Shown: one piece after another, positions 22,625 to 32,984 of the stretch
Layout: each line of letters opens with the position of its first letter
Numbering within the stretch: position 1 is the first letter of the stretch
Source: Daedaleopsis sinensis
Lineage: Eukaryota; Basidiomycota; Agaricomycetes; Polyporales; Polyporaceae
NCBI GenBank assembly: GCA_033807695.1
Contig: CM066304.1
Coordinates: 1,054,001 to 1,118,000 of the forward strand
DNA: 64,000 nt
Reading direction: 5' to 3'
The notes under the pieces: model-generated
Database searches by the model: none
The model's input: the letters and a program-made list of their open reading frames with translations, nothing else
Told to the model about the DNA's origin: nothing
Made by a program: the position numbers and the translations under genes

Positions 22625-24379
22625 ATGGGTCGACGTACTCTCCGCCGCGCTCGAGCAGAGACTGCACTGAAAGCCTATGTTACACATGCTCGTTTTCTGG
22701 CTGAGCTCAGGCGCAAGGCTCGCGCACGGCAGCACGCTGCACATCGACTTATCGGTCACCAGCATACCCGCTCCCGCTACTCATCCCTCTCAAGCTCGAG
22801 CTCTTCTTCTCTCTCATCTCTCTCATCTGACGACTCTTCACCATCTCAGACAGACTCTGAAGAAGAGGCTTCTGGTGACCTTTGGGCTGAGGTGTTCGGG
22901 CCCGAATGGCGCTCTCGTCCTCGGCATGCAACGGTCGAGACAGTTACGGATGAAGACGAACTCTCAGTTTCAAGCTCGATCCCGCGGGTCTCTCATGGCA
23001 ATCAAGGAGATGTGGAGGATTGGGAGGGGAGTGTCTCGAGCTCCAGCTCAGATACGAGCAGTTCTGGAGGAGATGCGGATGATGAAGCGGCATGGGACAG
23101 CTCCGAGTCGCAAGATGAGGAAGAATGGTATGGAGATGGAGATGTCCCTTCGACAGGAGGTCACAGGCGTTTTGTGCGTAACTTCATTCAGTCTCAGTAT
23201 GAACACCGGTATCAAGCACCACGCGAGTCCATTCCCCGTCCCGATCAGCCATTCTTGGAGCATGTCCTCTCTGTCTACAAGATCGAACGAGCGGACCTCT
23301 TCCGCAAGGAGCTCCGTGTCACTCCTTGGACATTTGACCAGCTTGTGGCTGCCATTGCACACGATCCTGTTTTCTCCAACAACTCTCGCAACCCTCAGTT
23401 CTCGGTAGAGCGGCAGCTCGCTATCGCTCTGTGGCGTTTTGGACACCACGGCAACGCCGCTGGCCTTCAGAAGGTTGCTGAGTGGGCAGGAGTTGGAAAG
23501 GGCTATGTTCTGCTAGCGACACGCAGAGTCGTTGCAGCTCTTACCCGGCCGGCCTTTGTCAACGAGAATATACGAATGCCGACTGCAGAAGAGAAGGAGG
23601 CGGCGAAGGACTGGGTTGAATCGCACTCGTGCAAGGCGTGGCGGAACGGCTGGTGTTTGGTTGATGGGACACTGGTGCCTCTGTATGTGCGTCCTCACTG
23701 GTTCGGCGAGAGCTACTTCGACCGCAAGTGTAATTACTCCCTCAATGTCCAGGTGCGTGGCGCCTCTGCCAAGGTTCTCACATGCACATCATACTGACGA
23801 GCAGTCTAGATCGTGTCTCTGCCCAACCTCCGCATCATTGATGTGAGTTATGGGTTCACAGGAAGCACCCACGATTCGACCGCATGGGATGTCACGAAGA
23901 TGGCTCAACACCACGACGACTTGCTATGTGGCAATGAGTTCATATGGGCGGACTCGGCTTACCCTGTTCGTTTGTTTGTTTGTTTGAATCATCTATCGAT
24001 GGTCCGCATCCGGTCTGAACACGCAATTGGCTTTCTCAAGGGGCGGTTCCAGTCGCTGAAGAGCCTTCGCATCCAAATCGACAGCGAGGACAGTCACAAG
24101 TTCGCTACGTACTGGATCCTTGCATGCATCGCTGCACACAACTTTGCGCTCGAGTGCGAAGCTGAAGAGCGTGAAGAAGAGGAGAGCACCGATGAGGATC
24201 CTTTTATCCGTGAAGGTTTGAGCTCATCGTCTTCTAGTAGTGACGATGAGGTGACAGGGCAGTCACAAGTCAGACAACGTTCTTTGACTGCAGCACGCGC
24301 GCGGAGAGAGGAGCTTAAGGCCGCATTATTCCGTGCCAAAGAGCGACGTGTACGTGCAATGTATGATACTAGATTATAA
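22625..24379 (+). CDS. Harbinger DDE transposase
   Basis: Exon 1 is 22625-23752 and exon 2 starts at 23810; a 57-bp GT-AG intron separates them in phase 0. The first 190 residues are Ser/Asp/Glu-rich and low in complexity. The DDE_Tnp_4 core follows: a helix-turn-helix-like segment (LAIALWRFGHHGNAAGLQKV), first Asp in CLVDGTLVPL, second Asp in WADSAYP and Glu in RIRSEHAIGFLKGRF. Only 21 residues separate the second Asp from the Glu, against about 35 normally. The usual PY-K/R-P loop is replaced by a (GTTT)n microsatellite translation near 23970-23985. The protein is probably damaged although the frame stays open. The C terminus is acidic with a basic tail. Confidence 0.85.
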
Positions 24380-24393
24380 ACACACCATCGCTT

Positions 24394-26256
24394 CTACTCT
24401 ACCTCGGAGTGCACATTCTCGTGGCCCTCGTTAGCCTCCTGAGGTTGGTACATCATCGCACCTATATCAGCCCCGGCACTGTCCAATCCGATCCCAAAGT
24501 ACCCATCTGGATTGAAGTTCGGCAGGGGGGGAGCGTACGCTGGCGCGTTGTCATGATAGATGGGGCCCGGCGGAGGACCCAGGAGAGGATCCTGAGTATG
24601 GGTGACACTGGTAGACCTTGAGGATGCTGTAGATGTGGAAGCGAGCTGTTCTGGTTGCAAGTGACCCCGGGCGATCGTGGGGAGAGAGGAGCTAGTCGAG
24701 GGTGTCAAGGGCGCACCATGCACCGCCGCCGTGTGAGTCTTCATCGCCAACTTGAATCTCATGGTCTCCAACGTCATCTCATGCTCTTGAGCCATCCTCA
24801 TCTTAGCCAGTTCGTGCTTGAGCCGTGACTTTTCTAGCTTCGCCGCCACCCTCTCCTTCTCCACATCTGCCCTCGCTAGCTGCAGTTCTAGGCTCTTCTG
24901 CTTCGTGGCCTCTTCGGCGAGAGCCATATCAGAGAACTGCTCACTGTACTTCAGCCTCTTCGACGATGCCTTCGCAGCACCCCCCTTTGGAGCAGGAGTC
25001 GACGTGCCGGAGTGAGCTACAGTCTTCTTGGACTGGCCCGGGTGCGTTCTTGCTTTCGATTTTGCGAGATCGGAGCTGATAGCGGCCTTCGAGGACGACT
25101 TTGGCGTGCTAGTAGCGGCGGTGTTGACCTTGGATTTGGAAAGTCGGATAGCCCTGGCTAGGTCTTCCTCTTCCTCATCGTCGCCATCAGAGGAGGAGTC
25201 AATGTTCAAAGTGCTCGACGGCTTCCGTTTATGGCCCTGGCTTGGTGTGACAGCAACAACCTCCGAGTCGGCAGCCGAGTCGTCAGCGTCCGCCGCCGCC
25301 TCTTGTGAGTCCTCGCCACCTCCTCCCGTCCCATCATCATCCTCTCCATCCAGCCCATCTCCGTCCTCACCATAGCCTGGCAAAATCACCCCGAGATCGA
25401 CCTCACCCTCCGAGTTTCCGATCCCGGTACGCACAATGTTGGGGCGCTGCATTATCAAGGCCTTCATGTTCCAGAGGTACGGAAATTCCACCTTGATCAA
25501 CTCTGCAGTCACGAAGAGCACCTCTTTAAGACGTGAAGGTTACTTCAATTAAATTGCAGTACGTACCCCACTTGTTGGTGAGTGCGTTGTCTTGACTCAT
25601 ATCCAACTCATCTTCGGCCGTAATCCCCTTGCCGGTCTCACCCATCTCCTCAATATACGTGCGAGTTGATTTCTCAAGGCTATGTTGGGATTGCGGAAGC
25701 ACGCAAGGTCGAGCCAAGGAGGTCAGTAATCATAACCGTACCAATTCATTTGTGTGAGTGACGTACAACATGATCCGGCTTTTAATCTTCCTCCCCCATG
25801 TTGCTAGACCTTTTGACTCAGATGCTGCAAGTGCGAACGCCGCACCGTACTTGACATCCTTCTCGAAGAGGACCCGGGCCAGCTCAGCATGGAACTCGGT
25901 TTTGGCCTTGCCTCCACCTTTGGCCGTGGACGCATTGCTACCCGGTGGAGGATACAGAGCTCGCTTGATGTCCTTGTCGCTCTCAATGGCAGTGATCAAG
26001 CTCCAGGTGAGAGTCTCTGTCCATTTCCTGTTAAGGCCATCCGACGACACACCGTCATAAGGTGCACTTGCGAACCGGCCACTACATATGATCAAGAGAC
26101 ATACATTTTTTTCCCGGAGTCACCACCCTCATCCCCACTCTCATGTCCACTGCCGTCGTCGGAGTCAACAGTGTTCGCGGCAGCAGCACGCTTTTTTTCA
26201 TTGCTACGGGTTTTCGCTGAATCGGAGGTGACGGGCGGCTTTTTGCTTCGTGCCAT
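24394..26256 (-). CDS. Harbinger Myb/SANT-like accessory protein
   Basis: Start ATG at 26256-26254 (MARSKKPPVTSDSAK) and stop at 24394; several short introns lie between. The start exon is followed by a Myb-like helix (KWTETLTWSLITAIESDKDI, about 26030-25970) of the type that binds transposon ends and recruits the transposase. The last exon (25521-24394) has acidic low-complexity blocks, a basic ALA/SKSK segment and a coiled-coil-like KLEKSRLKHELAKMRMAQEH. It converges with the transposase gene, with only 14 bp between their stops. Internal exon limits are approximate. Confidence 0.7.
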
Positions 26257-26665
26257 CTTCCAGGCTTCCAAGGGAGATGGAGAGGACGAGAGGATACTTC
26301 TGAGGAGGTGCACGTAGGCAAGGCGCGACCGCAGCGTCCGAGGAGTCGAGCGTACTACTACACAGTGGCAGCTGTAGTAGAACTCGAATATCATATATAT
26401 TTTTATATATCATACTTAAATACACTGGGAAGTAATTCTCTATAGGCTACATGCGGCTCACGACCCCCTTGCAGCGTCGCGAACATCAACATCCGCGATT
26501 TTTGGCTGCAAAAGCTCCTCCCGAGGAGCTTTTGCAAAAGCGCGATGTTGCTCAAAATCGCGCTAGACGCCCGAATCCCGAACAAATCCGAAGGAGATTT
26601 TGTGGACGATGCATCTCCAGATTCTTCTCCAAAATCGCCCAAAATCTCCTACTCTGACCCCCCCT

Positions 26666-26720
26666 ATTGCAATAAGGCTTAGACAAAGTACCTGTTCGTA
26701 ATACATCAGAACTACAACAG
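26666..26720 (-). repeat. Foldback right arm (outer tip)
   Basis: The outermost 55 bp of the right arm, separated from the rest by Harbinger. It pairs with 19829-19883 with one mismatch (19833/26716). Confidence 0.85.
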
Positions 26721-29700
26721 CTGCTGGTTCCGATCAGAGCGCGTCCGCTCTCGTTGCGCAACGCACCGGCAAATGCGCGAATTGCGGGAAGGAGGGCCAC
26801 TGGAAGGCGGACTGCTACAGCAAGGGAGGCGGGAAGGAGGGTCAGGGACCATGTCAACATCATCGGCGGAAGAAGGGGAGAAAGGAGTCTGGTACGTCCG
26901 CCAACGCCGCTGCTGCTCCCCCTGCTCCTGCTCCCGCTCCTGCCCCCGTCGCCGCTGCCACTGTCGTGAAGGACAATGTACCGCAGACACTCGAAGATAG
27001 TACATTCTGGGACGAGACCGCGTATTTTGTATCTACGGATTTCGCAAAGGTCTCGGCGAATAACATCCCCTTCTCGCGCTACACCCATCTGATCGACTCC
27101 GGCGCATCTCGCCATTTCGAGCCGCACCGCAGCAACTTCATTGCTTTCCGCACGATCGCCCCCGTTCCGATAGACTCAGCTGACGGACGCAAGTTCTACG
27201 CGACAGGCACAGGAAGCATTCGTATTGCATTGAAGAGTACAGCTGCTAACGACCAAGACGAGTTCACCCTACACGGTGTCCTCTACGCTCCCACCATGCC
27301 TATTTCGCTCCTGTCCGTCAGCCGCCTCACGAAGGTTGGATTCACTGTCCACTTTGAGGGCGACGCGTGTTGCATCACCGTACCGACCGGCGACCATCTT
27401 GTCCCCATCCCCGAGAGCAACGGCCTGTACCCACTGCTAGGCGTAGGACCGATTGAGACGTCTCGCGCAACCGCTGCAGCGACGATGTCCGCCCTCGAGT
27501 TTCATCGGCGCATGGCTCACGCGTATCCTCCAACCCTGCGCAAGATGGTGGCGGATGGCGTCGTCACGGGCATTGACCTGGAGACCGCGGAGGTCGACTT
27601 CTGCGAAGTCTGTCAGCAAGCAAAGCAAGCCCGAGTGTCCTTCCCAAAGGAACGACAACGTCCGCACGCAACGACGTATGGCGAGCTGACGCACTCGGAC
27701 GTTTGGGGCAAGGCGCAAGTACGCACCTGGGATGGCAAGGAGTACTTCATTACCTTTTTGGACGACTTCAGCGACGAGGCCATCGTCACGCTCATGCGGA
27801 CGAAGGGGGAGGCCTTCGCGCGCTACAAAGCGTACGAAGCCTGGGCTAAGGTGCATCGCGGCATCGTAACAATCAACACCCTGCAAAGCGACCGAGGTGG
27901 TGAGTATACGAGCGATGTATTCGGAGCCCACCTCGAGTCCCAGGGGACGACCCGCCGACTTACAGTCCACGACTCACCAGCGCAGAACGGCAAAGCTGAG
28001 CGGCTGAATCGCACGCTCGCGCCCTCCTGTTCGACAGTCGCCTCCCGAAGTTCTTGTGGGGCGAGGCGATCATGCACGCCGCATGGCCTCGCAACCGGAT
28101 GTCGTCCAAGAACACGCCTGGTTCGACGCCGCACACATTAGCAACTGGCGAGCGACCAAACCTGTCGGACTTACCATGTTTCGGCGCGAGGTGCTGGGTT
28201 CTTCAAGAGCACACGGCCAAGCTCGACCCGAAGTCGAAGCCGGGCCGCTGGATAGGCTATAGCATGGTCAGTAAGGGGCACAAGGTGTACTGGCCCGAGC
28301 GACGAACCCTCTCGATCGAGTGGAACGTGCGCATCGAGCCTGATGCACCGGGTGCTGTTGTACCCATCGGCATCCAGTCCGAGGGGGAGCACATACCTGG
28401 AGGCGTCCTGCGTGCCCCTGCTCCTCCTCCCGGACCTTCTCAACGACCTGCTCAGCCTGTCGTCAAGCTCCAGCCTGTACCTCAGCCATCGAACGCACCT
28501 GTACATCCTCCTTTTCCATCTCCAGCCACTGCAGCTCCTCCTCCTCCTCCCATCCTTCCCCCAGCACACGGTCCAGCCCCTCCACTTCCTCCTGAGCCTG
28601 CCAGGCAGCAGTCGCTTGAGCGAGACGTCGCCGAGCTTGACACGCCCGCGCCAGTAGAGCCGGCAGGGCGACTGCGTCGTACGCGTCAGCCCTCCAAGTG
28701 GATCCGGGACTTGCAGTCCGGAGCGGGGTCAACAGGTGGTAGAGGTGCGCAGCGAGTGCCCAAGTCCGTGATGGGCGGGGCAGCTCGTATCGCAGAAGAG
28801 ATTTGGGGGGAGAGAGAGCTCGAGGGGGAGGATGAAGGAGAGAGAGAGGAAGACGGAGGCATCCCAGATAGTGACGCGGTCACGTGCGCTGTAGACGCTG
28901 GCCTGTCTACCGGTGCTCCGCTCTTCGCTCTCGCCGCCATGTCCTCATCCGACGAGCCCACCTACCGCGACGCGATGGCAGGCCCCGAACGAGACGACTG
29001 GCGAGCTGCCATGACAGAGGAACTCAAACGAATCAAGGAGATGAAGACATACGAGCTCGTCGAGCGACCTACCGGCGTGAACGTTGTGGGAGCCGTCTGG
29101 GCACTGCGGAAAAAGCGCGACGAGAACAACCACGTCGTGAAGCTCAAGGCCCGCCTTTGCGCTCAGGGCTTCTCACAGGTCTACGGTATCGATTACACTC
29201 AGACCGCATCCCCAACCGCTCGTACTTCTTCCTTTCGGCTCATCCTCAGTCTCGCGGCCAAATACGACTGGGAAATCCACCAGATCGATTTCAAGAATGC
29301 CTACTTGAACGGCGAGCTCGACGAGACCATCTACATGCGTCAGCCACCCGGATTCGAGGCTCCTGGTCAAGAACATCTCGTCTGGCGACTGCGAAAGGCG
29401 CTATACGGCCTCAAGCAAGCTGGACTCCTCTGGTACCGTGTTGTTTGCGCCCTCATGGACGAGATCGGCTTACAGCGTAGCGACTTCGACCCCGGCGTGT
29501 TCCACTGCATCGCTGCTGGCATCGTCATCATCCTGGTCATTCACGTCGATGATTGCACGCTCGTCACCAAGGGACTGAAGCTCATGACCGGTCTCAAGCA
29601 ACAGTTGAAGCAGTGTTTCGAAATCGTCGACCTCGGCAAAATCCGCTGGCTCCTAGGCTTCGAGATCCGTTGTGATCGTTCCGCTCGCACAATCTCCCTC

Positions 29701-30504
29701 TCGCAACGGGCCTACATCGACACCATGCTCATCCGCTTCAACATGGCTAACTCGCATCCCTTGACAGTTCCCATGGATCCTCACGTGAATTTATTCGCGT
29801 TCGAGTTGACCGAGGACGAACGCAAGGTGATGAAGAAGAAGCCTTATGCTCAACTCGTAGGTTCCCTCATGTACGCCGCTGTCAGCACCCGCCCCGACAT
29901 TGCGTACGCCGTCTCCACGCTGGCCCGATTCATGTCGGACCCAGCAATTATCCACTGGGATGCGGCGAAGCGCACTCTGCGCTACCTGAAGGGAATGCAC
30001 AACTACACCCTCACCTTCGGTCGCACACCCGGAGGCCTGTCCGGTTACTCGGACGCCGACTGGGCCTCCCAAGCTCACCGACATTTGATTTCCGGTTACG
30101 CCTTCCTCTTCAACGGCGGTGCAATAAGTTGGCGCTCTGCCAAACAGCCCATTATTGCATTGTCATCCACCGAGGCCGAGTACATCGCTGCCTCGGATTC
30201 GTCCAGGGAGCTCATCTGGCTCCGGTATCTCCTCGCTGAGCTCACTGCTCCTCTCTCCCGACCTACCGTCCTTCATTGCGATAACAAGAGCGCACTCGAC
30301 CTCGCTGCCAATCCCGACATGTTTCATCCACGCACCAAACATATCGACATCCATTTTCATTTCATTCGCGAGCTCGTGCTCAACAAGACGATCGCTCTCG
30401 AATACTGTCCCACGAACGACATGGCCACCGACCTCATGACGAAGGCCCTTCCTCGTCCCCGAGTGAATGCACATGCATTTACGCTTGGTCTTCGTCAGGC
30501 TTGA
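26720..30504 (+). pseudogene. Copia gag 3' end and pol, one frameshift
   Basis: The frame from 26720 reads the gag zinc knuckle (CANCGKEGHWKADC), a Pro/Ala linker, protease (LIDSGASRHF), a GAG-pre-integrase region with CEVCQQAKQ, and integrase (D in HSDVWG and FLDDFSDEA, E in GKAERLNRTL). At about 28012-28025 the frame shifts and continues in the frame ending at 30504 (LLFDSRLPKFLWGEAI). That frame holds RT with the HVDD catalytic pair (IILVIHVDDCTLV) and RNase H (YSDADWASQ and SSTEAEYIAA). A repeated CACGCTCG at the junction suggests a small deletion between short repeats. Stop TGA 30502-30504 overlaps the polypurine tract. Confidence 0.92.
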
Positions 30505-30511
30505 GGGGGAG
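30503..30511 (+). other. Copia polypurine tract
   Basis: GAGGGGGAG directly precedes the right LTR and overlaps the pol stop codon. Confidence 0.8.
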
Positions 30512-30743
30512 TGTTGGAGTACTAGCGCTGACGAAGATGTTATAGGCACGCGATCAGTACGCCCACAGACCGAGTCAATCTCGGATCTTTCCCTTCCCGC
30601 TACACACCTCGTTTTTCGTCTCGTTGTTCCTCACATATACCGCATCCTCTCGAACCCGGTGCTTCAGTCTTTCCCCCATACTGAAGCACCGGTGAGCACA
30701 TCTGTACAACCCCCATGCATTCCTTCTATACTGACATTATGTA
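30512..30743 (+). repeat. Copia 3' LTR (possibly truncated)
   Basis: Same length as the left shared block, with two substitutions. Similarity ends at 30743, after which the sequence reads as the tail of the interrupted PHD gene. Confidence 0.85.
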
Positions 30744-31015
30744 ATGATATGATCAGTCACCCTTCGTAAGGCCGACCACCACTGACATCGGGCTCACAGT
30801 AGCTCTTCCTCACTCCACTGTCCCCCAGAAGACGTCAAAAATCCCACCGAGGCCTTTAAAGCGCAAGCAGGGTTCTGAAGCTAGCAATGATGAAGTGCAG
30901 CCTGCACCTGAAGGCGACACATTGGGTTTAGGTCAGCTGAGGAGGTCCAAGAGAAAGAGACTGGTATAGAGAGGTATTACGCTGCATGGCGTGGCCACAT
31001 AGACCATGGGTATAG

Positions 31016-31670
31016 TATACACACTCTCTGGCCAGAGACCATCCTAATAGGACGATCTGTCGGCCAGAGAGTGCGCGTCTTATCTTCCCCGGTCCCTCCC
31101 GCCTTCGTTTCGCATCGGATCGTCCCCAAATTTGGGTGACGGCCTGTATCGTGTGTTCGCTGTTAGTTTGGAAGGTTATTCAGATGAGATACAACTTGCT
31201 TTGCCCACTTCTTGAAAGTGCTAGATTTGCAGTGAAGTCGTCAGAGGCGCTCTCCGCCTCTGACCGTTCCGATGTGCCACGTTGGGCCATCAAAGGCACC
31301 ATCAGCGCGGGACGGCAACGCGGCAACACCCGCCCCCGCAGTTTAAACGCCCGTCACCGACGGTAGCTCCCCGAAGAGGCAGTCCCGCCCTCCTCCACAC
31401 CGAGGGCGCGACGCGTCCCCTTCAATGATATACATGCTTCTATACATGCGAGATCCTTACTCAGGCTCTTGTGAGCACGAGCGCGCCCCCTACTATGTCG
31501 AAGAGCAAAGCAGTGCCGTGAACCTTGTCTGACGGTCTCACCTTGTCCATGTGCGCGCCATTACTTGCTCTCCCGCCCGCCAATCCTAGTCCTTGTAGAG
31601 CACAGCCGCTCCTCTGGCCGACAGATCGTCCTATTACGACGGTCTCTGGCCAGAGAGTGTGTGGACGGCT
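31016..31670. mobile_element. Hairpin-ended non-autonomous element
   Basis: The left block (about 31016-31073) and the right block (about 31612-31665) are inverted copies (ACACACTCTCTGGCCAGAGA). Each block is itself a hairpin: CACTCTCTGGCC at 31022-31033 pairs perfectly with 31062-31073. CCATGG lies just outside on both sides (about 31007 and 31674). No protein is visible. It might be a small TIR element or a structure related to the end of the preceding mobile region. Confidence 0.6.
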
Positions 31671-31730
31671 CACCATGGACATTGAATCAAGTTCATAGTG
31701 TTATGATACTGAGAAGCGGTTAACAGTAAT

Positions 31731-31895
31731 ACACGCACATTCAAGTGAGATCACGCATGTTCAAGTGAATGAAGTTAATATACGCAAAGTTAAGCAGGTT
31801 CACGCAGATTCAAGCGAATCCACGCACATCCAAGTTGATCTAAGTACATTCAAGTAGGTCTAAGTACGGCCAAGTGAGACAAGTTAGCACAACAT
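31731..31895. repeat. Degenerate short tandem repeat
   Basis: About ten imperfect units built on TTCAAGTGAAT alternating with CACGCACAT or CTAAGTACAT. It looks like an old minisatellite. Confidence 0.65.
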
Positions 31896-31959
31896 ATATT
31901 ACTAGTGACATCAACTACGACTCGGTCAACACCACTAGTATAAGCACAGCGGCTGCCCA

Positions 31960-32165
31960 TCACCCACCTTGCGGAATTTGACCGTTTGCCTTGGCGGAAT
32001 TACGCCGCTCGCCCACTCGACGCCGCCTGTGGCGGCGATGCTGCTCGTGTTGGAGGTGTCGAACAGCAAACGGGTGACGGTCGTGTTCGGGAGCACTGCG
32101 AGGCTGTCGTGAGGCGGGCTGAGAGGGTCAATGTACGCTGAGCGCGCACACGACTCGGAGTGTGT
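31960..32165 (-). pseudogene. GMC oxidoreductase fragment
   Basis: The minus-strand frame reads CARSAYIDPLSPPHDSLAVL, then PNTTVTRLLFDTSN and AATGGVEWASGV. This matches the flavoprotein GMC family pattern (R-S-Y-x-P, VLxNxxVTRILF, ATGVEY) that precedes the substrate domain. Neither the FAD-binding N terminus nor the His-containing C terminus is near, so it is a relic. This is pattern recognition only. Confidence 0.4.
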
Positions 32166-32984
32166 CCAGTTCGTCATCCGTGCATCTGGTATATGTACAA
32201 GTCACTCACAATGATTGCAGTGAGTTCACAACACTCGTCAATGTTGGCGTCTCGTCAACCACGAATGCGCACGCACGAATGCGCACGGAGGCGGGGCTTG
32301 GGGTGCGTTCATTGCCACCAACACCGTTCATGAGGGATCACCGGCCTAGTAAGTTCATGGTGCATCATGCCTGAGTCGAGCATTGGTGGGTAGTCCAACG
32401 ATTCATATTCTTTGAGGCAGTGACTCGGAAGAGTAGACAGCATAGAGCAGGAGGGTGGAGGGTAGCAATACCTAGGAGGACACGGAGTGGGAGCCATGCC
32501 GCCGGACTCGGAGGACTACTAGTCAGAGAATGTGGCGGCAGACTCGTCGAGCAAAGTGAATAGTACTGGTAACAGAGTGTGATGCTACACGTTTCCAAGA
32601 GAGCATGATGTGTCGTCAAGGTAGCGGCGCCGGTGAGACAATATACTTATGAGAAGTTGAGTGACGGTTGAGTGACGAGAGAGAGCCAAGCGAATTTAAG
32701 TTCGCGCCCATGCCTATGGTGGTACATAAGTTAGATAAGCGAGCGCCACAAGTTACTTTGTACAGTCTCCATAAGTACCGCTCTGGGAGGTGAGTCGATA
32801 GAATTTCGGACGGATCTACCTAACCACCTCTCACGGAATTTCTCTGAATGTTTCTATCGGCCAGGCTGGGCGGTACCCGTCATACGAATATCCTCGACAC
32901 CTCTGGTCGGCTTGCCCGGCCAAGTACACGGCGGCAGGGCCTGACCGGCTGTGTGCTGTACTAGTTGCTGCGGAACATTCGCTA
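32166..32984. other. Non-coding stretch
   Basis: No supportable gene, RNA or clear repeat beyond short direct repeats (CACGAATGCGCACG twice near 32265-32290). Confidence 0.45.

Larger units (their letters stand above)
22343..26665 (+). mobile_element. PIF/Harbinger DNA transposon
   Basis: A 4.3-kb element with terminal inverted repeats beginning AGGGGGGGTCAGAGTAGG and continuing through GGAGAAGAATC. It is flanked by ATT at 22340-22342 and 26666-26668; removing the element with one ATT restores the foldback arm perfectly. It encodes a DDE transposase (+) and a Myb/SANT-type second protein (-), transcribed towards each other, the usual two-gene Harbinger layout. Confidence 0.9.
19829..26720. 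mobile_element. Foldback-type element with ~0.9 kb inverted arms
   Basis: The left arm (19829 to about 20740) is the inverse of a right arm made of 21486-22342 plus 26666-26720; a Harbinger element (22343-26665) interrupts that right arm. Restoring the interruption makes the outermost 55 bp match as well, starting AGCTGTKGTAGTTCTGATG. About 790 bp of the outer arm is identical between the sides by eye, then divergence begins near 20671. The unpaired centre (about 20741-21485) is AT-rich with no gene. AGCTG borders both ends but removing it does not restore the gag frame, so the target duplication is unsettled. Confidence 0.8.
18855..30743 (+). mobile_element. Ty1/copia retrotransposon with nested insertions
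   Basis: It is bounded by matching repeats of 232 bp (18855-19086 and 30512-30743) and has a polypurine tract GAGGGGGAG directly before the right one. Gene order gag, protease, integrase, RT, RNase H is that of copia. Without the nested elements (19829-26720) it would be about 5 kb. The two LTR copies differ at only two sites (18904/30561 and 19051/30708). No 5-bp target duplication is visible, and the sequence GGTTATGAGCCC that could be the primer-binding site lies about 100 bp past the shared LTR end, so the right LTR may be truncated. Confidence 0.9.
16486..30969 (+). pseudogene. USP-like/PHD-finger gene split by copia insertion
   Basis: Exons deduced: 16486-16668, 16732-17475, 17539-17689, 17749-18003, 18081-18375, 18439-18724, 18785-18854, then (after the copia element) about 30800-30969 ending in TAG. 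The second exon holds a CXXXC pair (CIAKCSEGH) and a His-box-like stretch (RAHFTAQIVIDDRAYDYDSM) resembling the USP-like end of the upstream Helitron protein. Exon 5 encodes a clear C4HC3 PHD finger (CAGC to CAVC, about 18178-18348), a module that usually reads histone tails. Exon 6 has a WYYGNIYPSKG segment. The last exon is basic (LKRKQ and RRSKRKRL) and looks like a nuclear-localisation tail. It starts only 60 bp after the Helitron stop on the same strand, so it may be a second Helitron gene or a neighbour. The join across the copia element is not frame-clean. Confidence 0.6.

Noticed and set aside
22625..24379. Idea that the Harbinger genes belong to the copia element
   Set aside because: They lie between their own inverted repeats with a duplication, so they are a separate insertion.
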